DNA from: Scilla litardierei
Taxonomy: Eukaryota > Streptophyta > Magnoliopsida > Asparagales > Asparagaceae
Direction of reading: 5' to 3'
Assembly (NCBI GenBank): GCA_030789695.1
Contig: CM061142.1
Span: 159,900,391-159,964,390, forward strand
DNA length: 64,000 nucleotides
This document shows positions 44,916 through 57,665 of the stretch, piece by piece (position 1 is the first letter of the stretch; each line of letters opens with the position of its first letter). The translations under genes were made by a program, and so were the position numbers. The notes beneath the pieces are model-generated. The model did no database searches, was not told where the DNA came from, and saw nothing but the letters and a program-made list of their open reading frames with translations.

Positions 44916-47141
44916 CTGACCGAGAGAACAGCCGCTTCGCCGCTCCGCTGCACCGCTCCGCATCGCCCTAGCGCCCGACCGGTGGGTCCGCCCACAGCGA
45001 CCGAGAGGCCGCCCCGCACCCGCGCTCCGCTCCGCCTCGTTGCAAGTTGCAACGCTGCAACTTGGCCCGCCCCGCTGCGACCGACGGGATCCCTCGGTCT
45101 GACCGAGGGAATCCCTCGCACCGCCCAAGCTCCCGCCTCCGCCTGCGCTGCACTTGCACGACCGAGAGCCCCTCTCGATCTGACCGAGAGGAACCCCCGC
45201 ACCGAAGGTGAACGACCGACAGAACTTCGTCGCAACGTCATTTCTACCACACCAACTTCTGTGGTGGGCCCCCCAAGTGCTCCTAAGGTGTTGTGGGCCC
45301 CCTTGGACCCCTAGCACTGCTGTGGGCCCCACTTGGACTGCTACTTCGCGGATTTGCCGTCTACGACGTTGCGACACGTCGTAGGCCTTCGTCGCAAGTT
45401 TCGACTTTTGGAGAAACGTGCGAGGACCAGATCTGAAGCTGAGGAGTCCTCCGATCAGACCCGACATCCATTCTATGACAAACTCCGGTTCAGGTTGGTT
45501 CCCTGAAACTCGTAGAAACCCCCACAATAGCTGACTGAACCCTAAACTAAAAACCGTCAACTTGAACTAAATTTACTTTCCAGCTCCCGTAAAACGTTGT
45601 ACGAACTTAGAAAATCGACGAATGGACTTTGTTGACTGTGCACATAGGATAGATCGTCAATTAGGCTGATACATCAAAATGTGACTTTTGACGAATAGGA
45701 TAGTCCCGATAACCTAGAAACGAAACCTAATAGGATTTGATGAATTTGAGACCTGACATCGTCGCCGTGGCGATATTTCAGACGGACTTCTGCGGACGAG
45801 ACGCTTGGACGAGACGCTTGGACGAGACGCTTCGAGAGGACGACACACTCGCCATTTCAGGCAAGTGTACCCACTTGCGTTTTTGACCGTGCTTTGGTCT
45901 TAGGTTGCTAGAACTGTTAGACTGTGAATGTATAGAACCGGACGTGAAATGATAGCGTCCGGGACGACTCCTGACGGCTCAGACTTGACGACGAAGTCTG
46001 AGCCTGACAACAACAACTTTAATGCTGTAGGGCTATCATGTGTGTGCGTGTGTGTGGACACCCTAGAATAACCCTTCCTATCTTGTCACGTCCCGTCTTG
46101 CACAGCCCGCTGGGCAATAGGGCACCCTTCGGGTGATCCCTTGTACAGATTCACAGCCTGCGGGCAATAGGGCACTCTCCAAGTTGAGAGAGTGATCCCT
46201 TGTACGGATACACAGCCCGAGGGCAATAGGGCACTCTCCAAGCTAGAGAGAGTGATCCCTTGTACTGATTCTCAGCCTGCGGGCAATAGGGCACTCGCCA
46301 AGCTAGAGCGAGTGATCCCTTGTACTGGTGTCATGTCTTGTCTTGTCTTGGGGTTTGGTGTTGGGTTGAGCGTGCGCACGGCAAGAGGGTCTGATCCCCC
46401 CTCGAACCGTAAGGCGTGAACCCTTTCGTGTCTCACTTGTCTTGTCCTGCCTTGCTTTCGTCACGTCCCGTCTTGTCTTGACACCTGTAGGTTAGTCCCG
46501 TAGTTGGTAGCACACGCTACGACTACTACTTGTCCCGTTTTTACTTTCCTGCTGCGTTACTTCCTGTCTTGTTACTCTGTTATAACCACAGCATGCTAAT
46601 CAACCAGTAAACTGTTGTGTAAAAGAACCTCAGCATGCTAATCAACCAGTAAACCGTTGTTTAAAGTTCGGTGCACTTGCAGTAAAGTCTAACCCTTCTT
46701 GTAGACTTTACCTGACGTACAGTTCCTTTTTCCTTGGTGCTGTACGTCAGGTGTTCAGCCAGAGATCGTGGACGAGGCAGACTCACTGGAGTACGTGGAG
46801 CCGAGGACGTCGTCATCAGAGTACGTACCTGACACGGACCAGACCTTGAGGTCTTTTAGTCGCCACTTTCTGAGGTTACTACTTTCAGTTTCTTTTAGGT
46901 AGTTTGTTGCCACGCTTAGGCTTCTTTTTAGACTTGTACTTGTTGGATATTACATCTCTATTAAATGAATGCAACTTCCCTTCTGTACTTTTGTTGTTCC
47001 TAAACTTTATTAATGCAAGAACCTGAAAATCTTTTAAAACGGTACCTCTACAGTCGCTTATTGGGTCCGAGCTTCTAAAGCTCTGGCCTAAGCGGGCCTC
47101 GTCACGTTTCGCTTCCGTTCATTTTGGGAAGCGGGGCGTGA
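44916..47141 (+). repeat. gypsy (Tekay-like) LTR fragment
   Basis: The right end GGGAAGCGGGGCGTGACA and the block order (CACTCGCCATTTCAGGCAAG, then GACGACGAAGTC) parallel the LTR at 2772-5192. The left part has clustered GACCGAG/CTCGGTC motifs (44911-45200). The true 5' end is missing. The last 40 bp also match LARD LTR ends. Confidence 0.65.
46102..46335 (+). repeat. 60-bp tandem repeat in the LTR, about four copies
   Basis: CAGCCTGCGGGCAATAGGGC recurs at roughly 60-61 bp intervals, each with a CTCTCCAAG...GAGAGAG-type hairpin and ATCCCTTGTAC. It occupies the same relative LTR position as the 109-bp repeat in LARD1. Confidence 0.85.
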
Positions 47142-48120
47142 CAAGATGTGTTATAACTATTTGGGAAATAGTGGATTTAGCCAAATGGGACTCGGGTGGT
47201 TGATTGTATGATAGGCCGAGTGGGACATGGGTATCCGAACCAGGGTAATTTCGTGTTTGTGCTTGCTCAATATTTTATGTGTTGTAATTATTTATCTCTT
47301 GCTCATTCAATTCTGCTGCATATTCTCATTATCAATATTACAATCCCAGTGTCTCAAAATAAAATTGCAACAATGACATGAAGAGTGGCCTTATGGCATA
47401 TACAACACGAGATACGTACATCTGATACAAGGGGACGAGATAGGAAGCCGCATCCTAAAGATAGCTGGACAGACAAGAAGTATCCTTTTAGAAGGAATCC
47501 TGTCTATATTGCTTTTGAGTATGCATGCAAGGACCTGCGAGATAATCACATACACTTAATGTGATTAGGCCGAGGAAAGAAATAAAGAAAATAAAAAGTA
47601 CTCCCTCCTTGTCTTAAGCACACAGCGGCCCCGCTCACGCTCCTGCTCCCAAAAAATGGAAAATGTTGTGTGACATGGTTTTCTGATGGCCCACGCAGGT
47701 CATGCAAAATACTCTAAAAATTGCATAAATACAATCACAATCTTGATTCTTATGAACATATTTTCTTGGAAAATCCTAGTCCAAGGCTTCGAAATCTTTA
47801 GTAACCCCATTAAGCTTACCTTTGATTTTGAAGTTCCTTAACATTACCCTCATGTATCGGCGACGATAAAATCCATCGTAGTGGATTCACTAATTCATTC
47901 CTTGGTCGTGTTCACATTTGGATTATCATATCCTATTCTTTATTATCGATTCACGTGCTTCCAATTGTGATGGCCATGTCATCATATTTTTGGTCCTTGT
48001 TAGCTATTTGAATCCTCCCCGTCATTGCCCATCTTGAAACTCATTTGATTCACATGGTCCGTACACCTTCCACTTTGTTTTATTAAATTTCGAGGATATA
48101 ATTTTTTAAAGTAGGTAGAA
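47142..48120. other. degenerate retroelement-like sequence
   Basis: I see no open gene. The last 60 bp (AAATTTCGAGGATATAATTT, then AAGTAGGTAGAATG) resemble the chromovirus 3' end plus polypurine junction of 2740-2771. So this is probably a decayed pol 3' end belonging to the LTR that follows. Confidence 0.45.
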
Positions 48121-49404
48121 TGTGATTGCCTGAAATCGTCAAGTGTATTTTTAGATCGTTCATATCATTTCTCTATATTTTCTTAATTTTTAATCATTTT
48201 CAAAGGCTGTAATCATCCCGAGACCCATTAACTGTTTTAACCCCCCGAAACTGACCTTTTCGTCATCCTAAAAATTTAACGGAAGTTATTTTCATACGTT
48301 TTGCATCGTCCCAAACGTACGGTAATTTTTCTGTAATTTTTCGGAAACGTTTCTTTTGGAGGACAAAACCATAATTAATTTACCTAATTTACTTAAACCT
48401 AACCCAATTACCCTCATGTAACCTACCCAATTAATCCCACCAATTTATAATGTTCAGATCTAACCCCAACGCACACCTAACCACACACACCAACTCACCA
48501 CCCCCAACATAGATCCTATTTTCCCACATCCTCATAATTGCATAACCCCACATCCCGTGCACTACTTCATCTCCTCTACGTCGGAGAAACAAACCTCACC
48601 ACATCACCATCTTCTTCTTCAAACAGCCCAAAACACCCTCCTCTTCCTCCTGCCTCCAAACTCAACAACCCATCAACCACTCCATCCTCCTCCCACTAAA
48701 CACAAAAAACAGCAAGCTTCTCCCCCCATATCCTCTTCTCCTCCTCCTTATCACAACAAACATAACAACAATTCCCCACATCTCCCTTCATACACCAATG
48801 AGAATAATAATACAAGAACCCCCCTACTCCTATCTCCCATCACCTTCTCATTCTTCTAAACACAACAACAATTCCCCACATCTCCCCTCCTACACCAAGG
48901 AGAACAATAATACAAGAACCTCCCTCCTCCTATCTCCCATCACCTTCTCATTCTTCTCCCAACAAAGAAAACAGCAAGCCCCATATCCTTCCCCTTCATT
49001 CTCCCATTTTCCTCCTCCTCTTTCTTTATTTTATCTTCTTCTCCCAAATAGCAAGACAACCCCATCCCTGTTTTCGGCCAAAAGAGTAGCCCCAAGGCCA
49101 TGACAAACCCCTTCTATCATCCTCCTCCTTACCCCAACCAACAGCAGCCCCCAAGGTCTCTAACAACACCTCATCTTCCTCCCCTTCTTCCCCTCCCTTC
49201 CCTTTCTCTTCTTCTCAGTCATCCCCTAACAAATTAGCCCCAAAAACCCCACAAACAGACTCAGGTAGCGACAATACTGAAAACAACCCACTACTGCCCT
49301 GTCGGCCTCTTCTCCACGATGTCTGGAGACTGTCCAGCGAAGCCCAAGACCCCAACCACCCTGTGCTACCCTATCAGGAAGCAACAGTCCGGCTGAGCCC
49401 TCGG
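48121..49404 (+). repeat. gypsy LTR fragment, 3' end missing
   Basis: It starts TGTGATTGCC after a polypurine-like stretch. It continues with an AT-rich then strongly C-rich, G-poor leader (48450-49250) that yields meaningless Ser/Pro/Thr-rich frames. It changes to Athila-like LTR sequence at about 49400. Confidence 0.5.
48761..48960 (+). repeat. 100-bp direct duplication in the LTR leader
   Basis: AACAACAATTCCCCACATC with its following 80 bp is repeated once at exactly 100 bp spacing (48761 and 48861), with a few changes. Confidence 0.85.
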
Positions 49405-51326
49405 CTTCATATTAGGGTTTTATATATTTGTAAACCACAAATGCACGACTGTCATTGTAGCGCTAACGAATCGTCTGTAGGGAGGTTAGGTGATCAAGTA
49501 CTTATTCAATCCCAGGCTGTGGTTAGCTACGTGAGATGGATATGTCAAATATGTATAGAAGAGGGACAAACACATAGAATGAAGGGGCTCTAGGGCTAAG
49601 TATCACTCTAATGTGGATTGAACATGTGAATGGACTTGTTGCGTGGCTATCGAATCATCCTAGGGTGAGGTTGTCTGGCCTAGAGGAAATCACATACCCC
49701 TCCTTTTGTGATTCCATGATAGGGTCGTTCCTCATGCTATCTCATGCCCACACTTCCATGATGCCATGACACGACTATCTCTCGTATGACTAAACCTACT
49801 CCTGTAGCATGTGGCCACACGATGGATGCATTAAGCAGACAATCTACTCCAACCACTGTTCAGCCAAATTTTGGGGACTTAAACTCAGTCAAAGATAAGA
49901 TGGCTCTCGTTATGCTCCAACTCCCGTTGGTGACGTAATTAGCATGAATCACACATAGGGATTGAACCCTTAGAGAAATCCCAACTACCGTTGGCTATCA
50001 ATTTAAGAGATCAATATACGTGGATAAAAATCATCCTTAACATTAACCGAATGAATCATTCAATATCCAACAACATGACCAATCCATGCACAAACCCTGA
50101 ATTAGGGATCCACCAAACTCTAGATGAAGAACTACTCACAAATCATAGAAGAATCACAGAGAATAATAAAGAGATTAATAAGAAAATAGCAACATATATA
50201 AAACTTGTTAAAAACAAAGAGGGAGAAACTTATCTTGATGGTTGCAATACAAAGATATGAAGATTACAAGCCTGCATCGATCAAAGAACGCATCAAAAAC
50301 CTAATCTAACCTACCATACTCCCAAAACTATGGAAAAAGTATACAAAGGGAAGAAAACGACTCCAATGGTCGGCTCCTCCCTCAAAATGGCAACCAAAAC
50401 ACTTAAATAGAACCCAAAAACCCATAATGGGTCGTGAAAAACTTGACCCGACATGGCCGCATGGGTTAACCCATGAGGTTGCGTAAATTCTGCACTCCAG
50501 AACAATTTTTACGCACTTTGGGACTCTATATTCACGCGGTCTCGTCGTTTATTACGTGATCGCGTCGTCAATTTTGCACTGTAGCCTCGTCTTCCAAAAA
50601 ATATATAAAATCGCTCCGGTTTCAAAAAAATGCAATTACATATGCATTGGAATCATGACGAGGTGCTATTCGATGCAAAAATAAAATGGAGTGAAGATAA
50701 CTACAGAGTTATGAGAAGGTCTTCAGTCTTTTCAAGGCTTGCACACTTTCTTGTAGCATCTTCTTCACGCGGTCGTGTGGAGTCCCCAAGTGACCACATG
50801 GCTCCTTTTCTCTTTGGCTTGGGCTGAGCTCTTCTACGTGGTCACGTCAGGATCCACATGGTCGCCTCGATAGTTTCTATAGAATTCCAATAAGTTGACC
50901 CCTAGATGCGGTCGCGTCGTTTGTCCTACACTGCCGCATTGATCCATGCTTCATTGCCTCTTTGTTCTCCATATTGCCTCCTTGCGACGTGGTCGCATGG
51001 GACATGCACGCGTGGTCGCATCGAATACTTCCCAATGCTTGCATTGCCATACCTCTTTGCTCTCTTCCACGCGGCCGTGTAGGGTATCCCACGCGGTCGT
51101 GTCAAGCTTGTTTTATTTGATTTCTCCTTCTTTTGGTTCCATCTCCTTGTTTTGTTTACTCCTTCACTTCTTTGACACTTATTGGCTCTTTTTCACCTTT
51201 TTTCTGCTCTATGGCCCTAAATTTGTTTATTTTCACCTAAAACACACATAAAGACCCAAAAAGTAAAAAGGAAATAAAAACGGGGAAAATGGAGTGGAAC
51301 GATGGCTAAAATGATGCGAAATGTAT
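49405..51326 (-). repeat. Athila-like LTR, interrupted (outer copy)
   Basis: TTTTATATATTTGTAAACCACAAATGC followed by GGTTAGG and ATTCAATCCCAG blocks parallels the U5 end of the nested Athila LTRs. The promoter side has a minus-strand CTATTTAA box at 50403-50410. The LTR resumes after the nested element at 57666 and ends at 57682. Its left end is not defined. Confidence 0.6.
50440..51110 (-). promoter_or_regulatory. cluster of CACGCGGTCGTGT-type motifs
   Basis: More than ten near-palindromic words such as CACGCGGTCGTGT, TACGTGGTCACGTC, GATGCGGTCGCGTCG and CACATGGTCGCCTCG are spread over 670 bp. In minus-strand orientation they lie directly upstream of the TATA box at 50403. Confidence 0.6.
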
Positions 51327-52842
51327 TGACGTCCCCTAGATTTAGCAATATAAGCAGTGGGATCGGGGATACCAGATTTAAATATTTGTAACCGCAAGCG
51401 CAAGGTGTTGTAGTGTGGCTTGGGGGTCGAACTCAGGGATGCATGTGTTCTGCTTGTTGTCAAGAAGGAATCGATTCACCCGATGGATGAGCTAGCCTGA
51501 TCAATCGGTAGGATGTCACAAAATAGAAATACGGAGGATGTACGATATAAAAAGGAACCTAGGACTTCGGTTTCCACCCTATCATGTGCCCTCTCTATTA
51601 CGACCGACGGATAGGAATACGATTGGATTTTAGGGTTTAGTGGTGAGGCGTTGCCTCTAAGAGTGATACCTAGCGTCTCATAGGCCCGATATTCCGGTCG
51701 ACGCCCAGGATGATATGCTAGGAGTACCCGGGTTCAGACGGTGGGCATTCCCATGTCCATTAACACAGACCGACTCCAGGAGCACTAAGCTCGCAACGAT
51801 TACTTCCAACATTTCATCATGCCGTTCCCACGCGCTAGGATTCAATGTCTACGCTAGGGGTGTGAGCTGTGGTTAGGGAATCAAACGCCAGTTTTATTTC
51901 CCTTTGGCCCGATGGTCAAAGGCGGTCTTTCTCCCGCCAATGACAATAAAACGCCCCGCGTAACCATCGAAATTTCTAAACCCTATCAAAATCCTAATCC
52001 TATGGTCGTTCTAGGGAGAACCCACGAAGGGGTTTCCACCAATGCTCGGAACTACTCACAATTCATGGCGAATATAGCATCACAAAAAATTCAATCATTG
52101 AAATCAAAATCAAGCAATAGAAAGTAGAAGCTAACAATAGTATTAATGCAATATTAAAGTTCCAGAACAATCAGAAAACTTACAAGATGGAATAAATTCC
52201 GAGCTGTCAAAAATCCCAAAAAGACAGAAAATAAACTGGGGATTTCGTCTGGGAAAAACCTAGGTCACTATATATATATAATACGTCCACCCGATCGATT
52301 GAAGCATCTACCGATCGGGTGAGCTGACAATCGACTTTGCCTTTGGCTCTTGAGATACATCAACCAGTCGCTGACCCGATCGGTTGATTTCACCGAGTCG
52401 TGAGATGGAAGATTTGGCTACAGATGAAACGATCGGGTGAGATGTCACCCGATCGGTTGGAATTCAGCTCCAAAAAGACAGAGAGCTCTGTCGGATTCAC
52501 CCGATCGCTGAACCGATCGGGTAAGCTGCTCTTCACTTCTTCTCCTGTTCGGGTCGGATATGCGTGCACCAACCGATCGGGTGGCTCTATCCATCTGATC
52601 GGTTGAGGGCTGATATATGGAATTCTTCGACGTTTGGCCCTCGGGATCGCGCGTGACACCTTCCATTGCTCCAGGGACTCATGATATCTTCTTTATATGT
52701 CCCCAGCACTGTCATTCTCCTGCATTGGCATAAAAACACAAAGAAGTGAAAGAAAACTAAAAATCACGAGAGAATTGTTACAAAACACCGGAAAACTCGC
52801 TAAGAAGATGTGCGTGAATATATTAAATATAAACGCACGTCA
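51327..52842 (-). repeat. Athila-like LTR (3' in element orientation)
   Basis: It begins TGACGTCCCCTAG and ends AACGCACGTCA. It contains the CCGATCGG motif cluster and a TA-rich TATA region (52269-52282). Confidence 0.9.
52290..52610 (-). promoter_or_regulatory. cluster of ACCCGATCGGTTGA-type palindromes
   Basis: About nine copies of a CCGATCGG core in both orientations (for example near 52291, 52311, 52376, 52428, 52449, 52500, 52513, 52572 and 52597). They lie immediately upstream, in minus orientation, of the TATA region. The second LTR has the same set at 57096-57420. Confidence 0.65.
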
Positions 52843-52853
52843 AAATCCCCCAA
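52843..52853 (-). promoter_or_regulatory. polypurine tract of the Athila-like element
   Basis: The minus strand reads TTGGGGGATTT directly before the LTR start TGACGTGCG. Confidence 0.8.
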
Positions 52854-53737
52854 GCTGAACCCTTCCTCGTCCTCGAGGAAGACGAGTGAGAGTAGGAGCT
52901 CTGAGGGGAAAATAGAAAGGAAGAAACAGAAATAGAAATCGAAGTCCTAGATCGCCCGTCAGAGCCAAAAAAAATCAAACACGCCGCACTGAGCATGCAT
53001 GCGATAAAACACATCAATAAACCAAGGAAAATGAGTCCATACAACTGTCGTGGGCCCACGCGGTGAAGCGCGAGTGAGTGTGGTCGTGAGCTAGCAGACG
53101 GTATCACTATCTAAATTGTGCAATAAAGCTCCATATACATATACCCAATGAATGACCCAAATATCGATTCAATTCGAATAAGCGGTGAATAATAGCTCAA
53201 GCATGCATGAGAACAATATAAGAATTAAAGCATATCATGTGTCAGGGACTCCACTGCTAGGGACTAAAATCACCACACTATTTCATAGATAATCGCTAGA
53301 AAATTCTTATGTCAAGTGTGTTCGAAAACGAAGGAGGTTGAGAAGGTGTGGACTAGAACACTCGGTGCAAATTCTCGCCTTCCCTTTATTCACGGTGGAT
53401 AGGAAAAATATTCACAACAGGAATTTTTTTGGGTTTTGGGTATTTGTATTTTTTTTGGACTTTTGGCTATACATTTTTTTCTTTTCTTTTTCTTTTTGGG
53501 TTTTTCTTCTCTCTCTCTGTTTTTTTCTTTGGGCTTTTGGATTTTTGGCTATATACTTGTGTACTCTCCCAAGTGGGAGAACGGTATACGATGAGGAGAT
53601 TTGCACCAAGTAAAACAAAAAAGAAATCGAAATCTAAACACTTGGGCAAATGGAAATTTTTCTCGCAAATCAGAGCATAAGCTAAATGGGTTATCTTAGT
53701 CCTATTTGTAGAGTCCTGACACATGCGAATTGAAGCA

Positions 53738-53817
<80 letters not shown>

Positions 53818-55345
53818 CATGCATAGAGAAGCAAACATCAGAGGAAAAATACCGCATATTCGAAATTGAAGCATGACAGTCTAGGGGTCAACCAAGGACA
53901 TGTATATAAATCAAAATCACACAGTAGAAGCACACCAACTAGCTAGTCACGACAAACAACTCACACAAAAACAAAGTGAACACACGAAGCATGAAATGTA
54001 ATAGGACTCGGCTTCCAAGGGTTAGTAAAGGTGATTATCGTAGCTAGGCAAAGTGTGCATGTGGTTCCATGGTAATTCATCATGTGGGGTCATCTCTATG
54101 AGAGGGAGAACAAAAACGATGAGAAGAAAAAGAAAAAACACAATGAAAAAGACTCAAAAACGATGAAAAATACGCAACTGAAGCACAAAGTGCGACTCCC
54201 CCAAGCTGAAACTTGCATTGCCCTCAATGCAATAGTAGTAAATACAGGAGGGCAAAGAAAATAGGGGAAAAGTATGCACGCACACAAAAAATTGAAAAAC
54301 ATGAAAGACACACAAAATGAAACAGAAAACTAAAGAAGATAAACATCCAAAACAACTATACAAACACATACACACGACACACAAAACATGCACACGAGAA
54401 ACATGACACGACAACACGCACAAAAAATTCGATTTCCCCTAAGCTGATCATGACAATACTAGAAAAATGATGTGATCAAAGTGATGCAGAAAAATGCTCG
54501 GGGGAAAATCAGAAAATCAGAAAATCAATGTGCAGCAGAGGCAGTCTCATCGTCCTCTCAGAAGAGGAAGGAGGGGTGCGGCATGGAGGCCAATTTTATT
54601 CAAAGAAAAGAGATAAATCCTAATACGCTCCTCTCGCTGCCGAGAGGAGACGAGTTTATTCAAGTCTAGACTAGAGAGCGGTAAAGAATTTTTTTACACT
54701 ACTAGATTTAGATACACCTGGGCAAACGGTGGATCTACGATCTGAAGCGAAGCAAGAAGCTGCTCTTCCTATTCTTTCTATGGCCCCACCAATGTTCTAG
54801 TGCCACGAACACCAATGAACTCCAGTAATGCTCCCCAAGCTTCTCTCGATGATGTCCACCTAAATAATTCGAAAGAAAAGGAGCATCAGTCCGTGATGAA
54901 GAATTCTTCCCCGCAATAAATATATCCCAAAGTGTATTGTCAAAGTGAAATGTAAAGCGTGGTAAAAGTTGACGATGGCTTCCTGAGAATGTGGTGCTAT
55001 GCCCTGGTGGTGACACGATGATCTCCTGTCCATGTTCAGCGACGAGCTCGTCAGGTGCTGACATGCCTTGACATATCTCCGTATAATGTGAGTCCGGATC
55101 ATTTGGAGGGTATGTATGTCAGTAGTTTTTGAATCTAAAAATATGGGGAATGTAATATGAGATTAAGAACTAGGGTCTAAAAGATCTCCCTGAGTGAATG
55201 AGGCATGATGTTCACGGCTCCACGCTCTCCCTCCTCGTTGATATGGACATCCTCCATGACCGCCTTGTTACCGCGTGTCTCAAAAATTGTACCTGCATGG
55301 GGAAGGGGACTCATATCAAAATTTTCAAATTGTAAACCATAAGAG
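52854..55345 (-). other. Athila-like interior without recognisable pol
   Basis: I see no RT, RNase H or integrase motif on either strand. Open frames around 53340-53720 are T-rich low complexity, and one at 54735-55064 (minus, 109 codons) has no domain I recognise. Two further CCCCCAAGCTGA-like words near 54196 and 54437 may be remnants of duplicated polypurine tracts. Confidence 0.55.
53741..53811. repeat. TA dinucleotide microsatellite
   Basis: About 70 bp of pure alternating TA lie within the Athila-like interior. Confidence 0.95.
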
Positions 55346-55900
55346 TTACCTCTTGTTGATGATGTATAAGACACGACTGCTTAACCCCCAAAAGTAGAAG
55401 TGGTTGGTGGAAATGGAAGTGGTGAATCCACCTGGCCCCTGGGTTACCGTGGAATCCTCCATCAATAACTCAAGGATAGACTTCTGATATGGAGATGAAA
55501 GTAGTGGAGTCAGCTGGCCTTGGTTTAAAATATTCTCTTCAAATAATAATTCTAGGTCAGACTCCGGTAAGGAGAGTGGTAATGGAAGTGGAGGTGATGT
55601 CCATTTCATTTGAGTTGCAATGGATTTTTCCAAGAACAATTCAAGGGTCGATTTTGGTGGAGGATGGGGTGTGTAAATTTGGGGGTAAGGATGGGAGGGT
55701 TCATGATATAGGTTGTGGGTATATGAGTGTGGGGTGTAGGGTTGGGCAATGAATTGGCAATAGATGGTTGTATGTCCCTGCATCCCACAAACTTCGCAAA
55801 CTGTGGCCACCCGCTGATAATTCTCATATCCCCCCATTTGATCACAGTATGGCGTGTAGGCATCAAAATTCCTGATGTATGATCCATCGGGCATCCACAT
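55346..55900 (-). CDS. 184-residue zinc-knuckle protein of the Athila-like element
   Basis: The minus-strand frame starts MWMPDGSYIRNFD. It contains one CCHC zinc knuckle, CEVCGMQGHTTIYC (Cx2Cx4Hx4C), at about residues 35-48. A Pro/Tyr/His-rich region follows, then three repeats of an LELL(F/M)E motif (STLELFLEKS, SDLELLFEEN, SILELLMEDS) spaced by Gln/Pro/Leu-rich linkers. No capsid domain is seen. It is the only sizeable frame near the PBS and could be a reduced nucleocapsid-type RNA-binding product (inference). Confidence 0.55.
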   Translation of the reverse strand: MWMPDGSYIRNFDAYTPYCDQMGGYENYQRVATVCEVCGMQGHTTIYCQFIAQPYTPHSYTHNLYHEPSHPYPQIYTPHPPPKSTLELFLEKSIATQMKWTSPPLPLPLSLPESDLELLFEENILNQGQLTPLLSSPYQKSILELLMEDSTVTQGPGGFTTSISTNHFYFWGLSSRVLYIINKR

Positions 55901-56099
55901 AATTCACCTGACAAACAAAAATTTTGGCTACGACAAGCGCATCAGTGGTACAAGGAATAGCACAAATTGATAATAGCGGTAGGAAAAGAATCTGTTTATT
56001 GAAATTTTTATAATTTTTTGATAAAACGCAGTCTAGCGACCGCGTTCATGAGCTAGTCTCAGGGACTACTGGATCCTAAATGAAAACAAGCACGTTGCC

Positions 56100-56117
56100 T
56101 CCCCGGCAACGGCGCCA
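56100..56117 (-). promoter_or_regulatory. Athila-type primer-binding site
   Basis: The minus strand reads TGGCGCCGTTGCCGGGGA, separated from the LTR end by AGCTTTA. This form is characteristic of Athila elements. Confidence 0.88.
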
Positions 56118-56124
56118 TAAAGCT

Positions 56125-57660
56125 TGACGTCCCCTAGATTTAGTAATATAAGCAGTGGGATCAGGGATACCAGATTTAAATATTTGTAACCGCAAGCGCA
56201 CGGTGTTGTAGTGTGACTTGGGGGTCGAACTCAGGGAGGCGTGTGTTGTGCTTGTTGTCAAGAAGGAACCGGTTCACCCGACGGGTGAGCTAGCCCGATC
56301 AATCGGCAGGAAGTCACGAAATAGAAATACGAAGGATGTACGATATAAAAAGGAACGTAGGACTTCGGTTTCCACCCTATCATGTGCCCTCTCTATAACA
56401 ACCGGCTGATAGGAATACGATTGGATTTTAGGGTTTAGTGGTGAGACGTTGCCTCTAAGAGTGATACCTAGCGTCCCATGGGCCCGATATTCCGGTCGAC
56501 TCCTAGGATGATACGCTAGGACTACCCGGGTTCGGACGGTGGGCATTCCCATGTCTATTAACACCGACCGACTCCGGGAGCACTAAGCTCGCAACGATTA
56601 CTCCCAACATTTCATCCTGACGTTCCCACACGCTAGGATTCAATGTCTACGCTAGTGGTGTGAGCTGTGGTTAGGGGATCAAATGCCAGTTTTATTTCCC
56701 CTTGCCTCGATGGTCAAAGGCGGTCTTTCTCCCGCCGATGACAATAAAACGCCCCGCGTAACCATCTAAATTCCTAAACCCTATCGAAATCCTAATCATA
56801 TGGACGTTCTAGGGAGAACACACGAAGGGGTTTTCACCAATGCCATAGATTGGGGAACTACTCACAATTCATGGTGAAAATAGAATCACAACAAAATTCA
56901 ACCATTGAAAATCAAAATCAAGCAATATAAAGTAGAAGCTAACAATAGTATTAATGCAATATTAAAGTTCCAGAACAATCAGAAAACCTACAAGACGGAA
57001 TAAATTCCGAGCCTTCAAAATCCCAAAAAGACAGAAAATAAACTGGGGATTTTGTCTGGGAAGAACCTTGATGACTATATATATAGAAAATACGGCCACC
57101 GGATCGGTTGAAGCATCAACCGATCGGGTGAGCTGACAATCGACTTTGCCTTCGGCTTTTGAGATACATCAACCAGTCGCTGATCCGATCGGTTGATGTC
57201 ACCGGGTCGTGAGATGGAAGATTTGGCTACAGATGAACCGATCGGGTGAGATGTCACCCGATCGGTTGGAATTCAGCTCCAAAAAGACAAAGAGCTCTGT
57301 CGGATTCACCCGATCGCTGAACCGATCGGGTGAGCTGCTCTTCACTTTTGCTCCTGTCCGGGTCAGATACGCGTGCACTAACCGATCGGGTGGCTCTGTC
57401 CACCCGATCGGTTGAGGGCTGATATATGGAATTCTTCGACGTTTGGCCCTCGGAATCGCGCGTAACACCTCCCGTTTCTCTAGGGACTAATGATATCTTC
57501 TTTATTTGTCCCCAGCGCTGTCATTCTCCTGCATTGGCACAAAAACACAAAGAAGTGAAAGAAAACTAAAAATCACGAGAGAATGGTTACAAAACACCGG
57601 AAAACAACGAAAAATCGCTAAGAAGACGTGCATGAATATATAAAATATAAACGCACGTCA
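56125..57660 (-). repeat. Athila-like LTR (5' in element orientation)
   Basis: This is the partner of 51327-52842 with high identity and a few small indels. It has a TATATATATAG promoter box at about 57076-57086 and the CCGATCGG cluster at 57096-57420. It ends ACGCACGTCA, followed by TGTAT. Confidence 0.9.
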
Positions 57661-57665
57661 TGTAT

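Larger units (their letters stand above)
51327..57660 (-). mobile_element. complete small Athila-like element
   Basis: It has LTRs of 1516 bp (51327-52842) and 1536 bp (56125-57660), and 5-bp duplications TGTAT at 51322-51326 and 57661-57665. The PBS is typical of Athila (minus strand TGGCGCCGTTGCCGGGGA) and a TTGGGGGATTT polypurine tract is present. The 3.3-kb interior lacks capsid, protease, RT and integrase, so it is non-autonomous. It sits inside the LTR of a related element. Confidence 0.92.

Noticed and set aside
46192..46419. 75-codon frame with repeated ERVIPCTD
   Set aside because: It is a translation of the 60-bp LTR tandem repeat.
47620..47650. possible Stowaway MITE end (TACTCCCTCC)
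   Set aside because: Only one terminus-like word is present; no inverted partner was found nearby.
48557..49103. Ser/Pro/Thr-rich frames
   Set aside because: The C-rich LTR leader avoids stops by composition; there is no motif and the 100-bp duplication explains the internal repeat.
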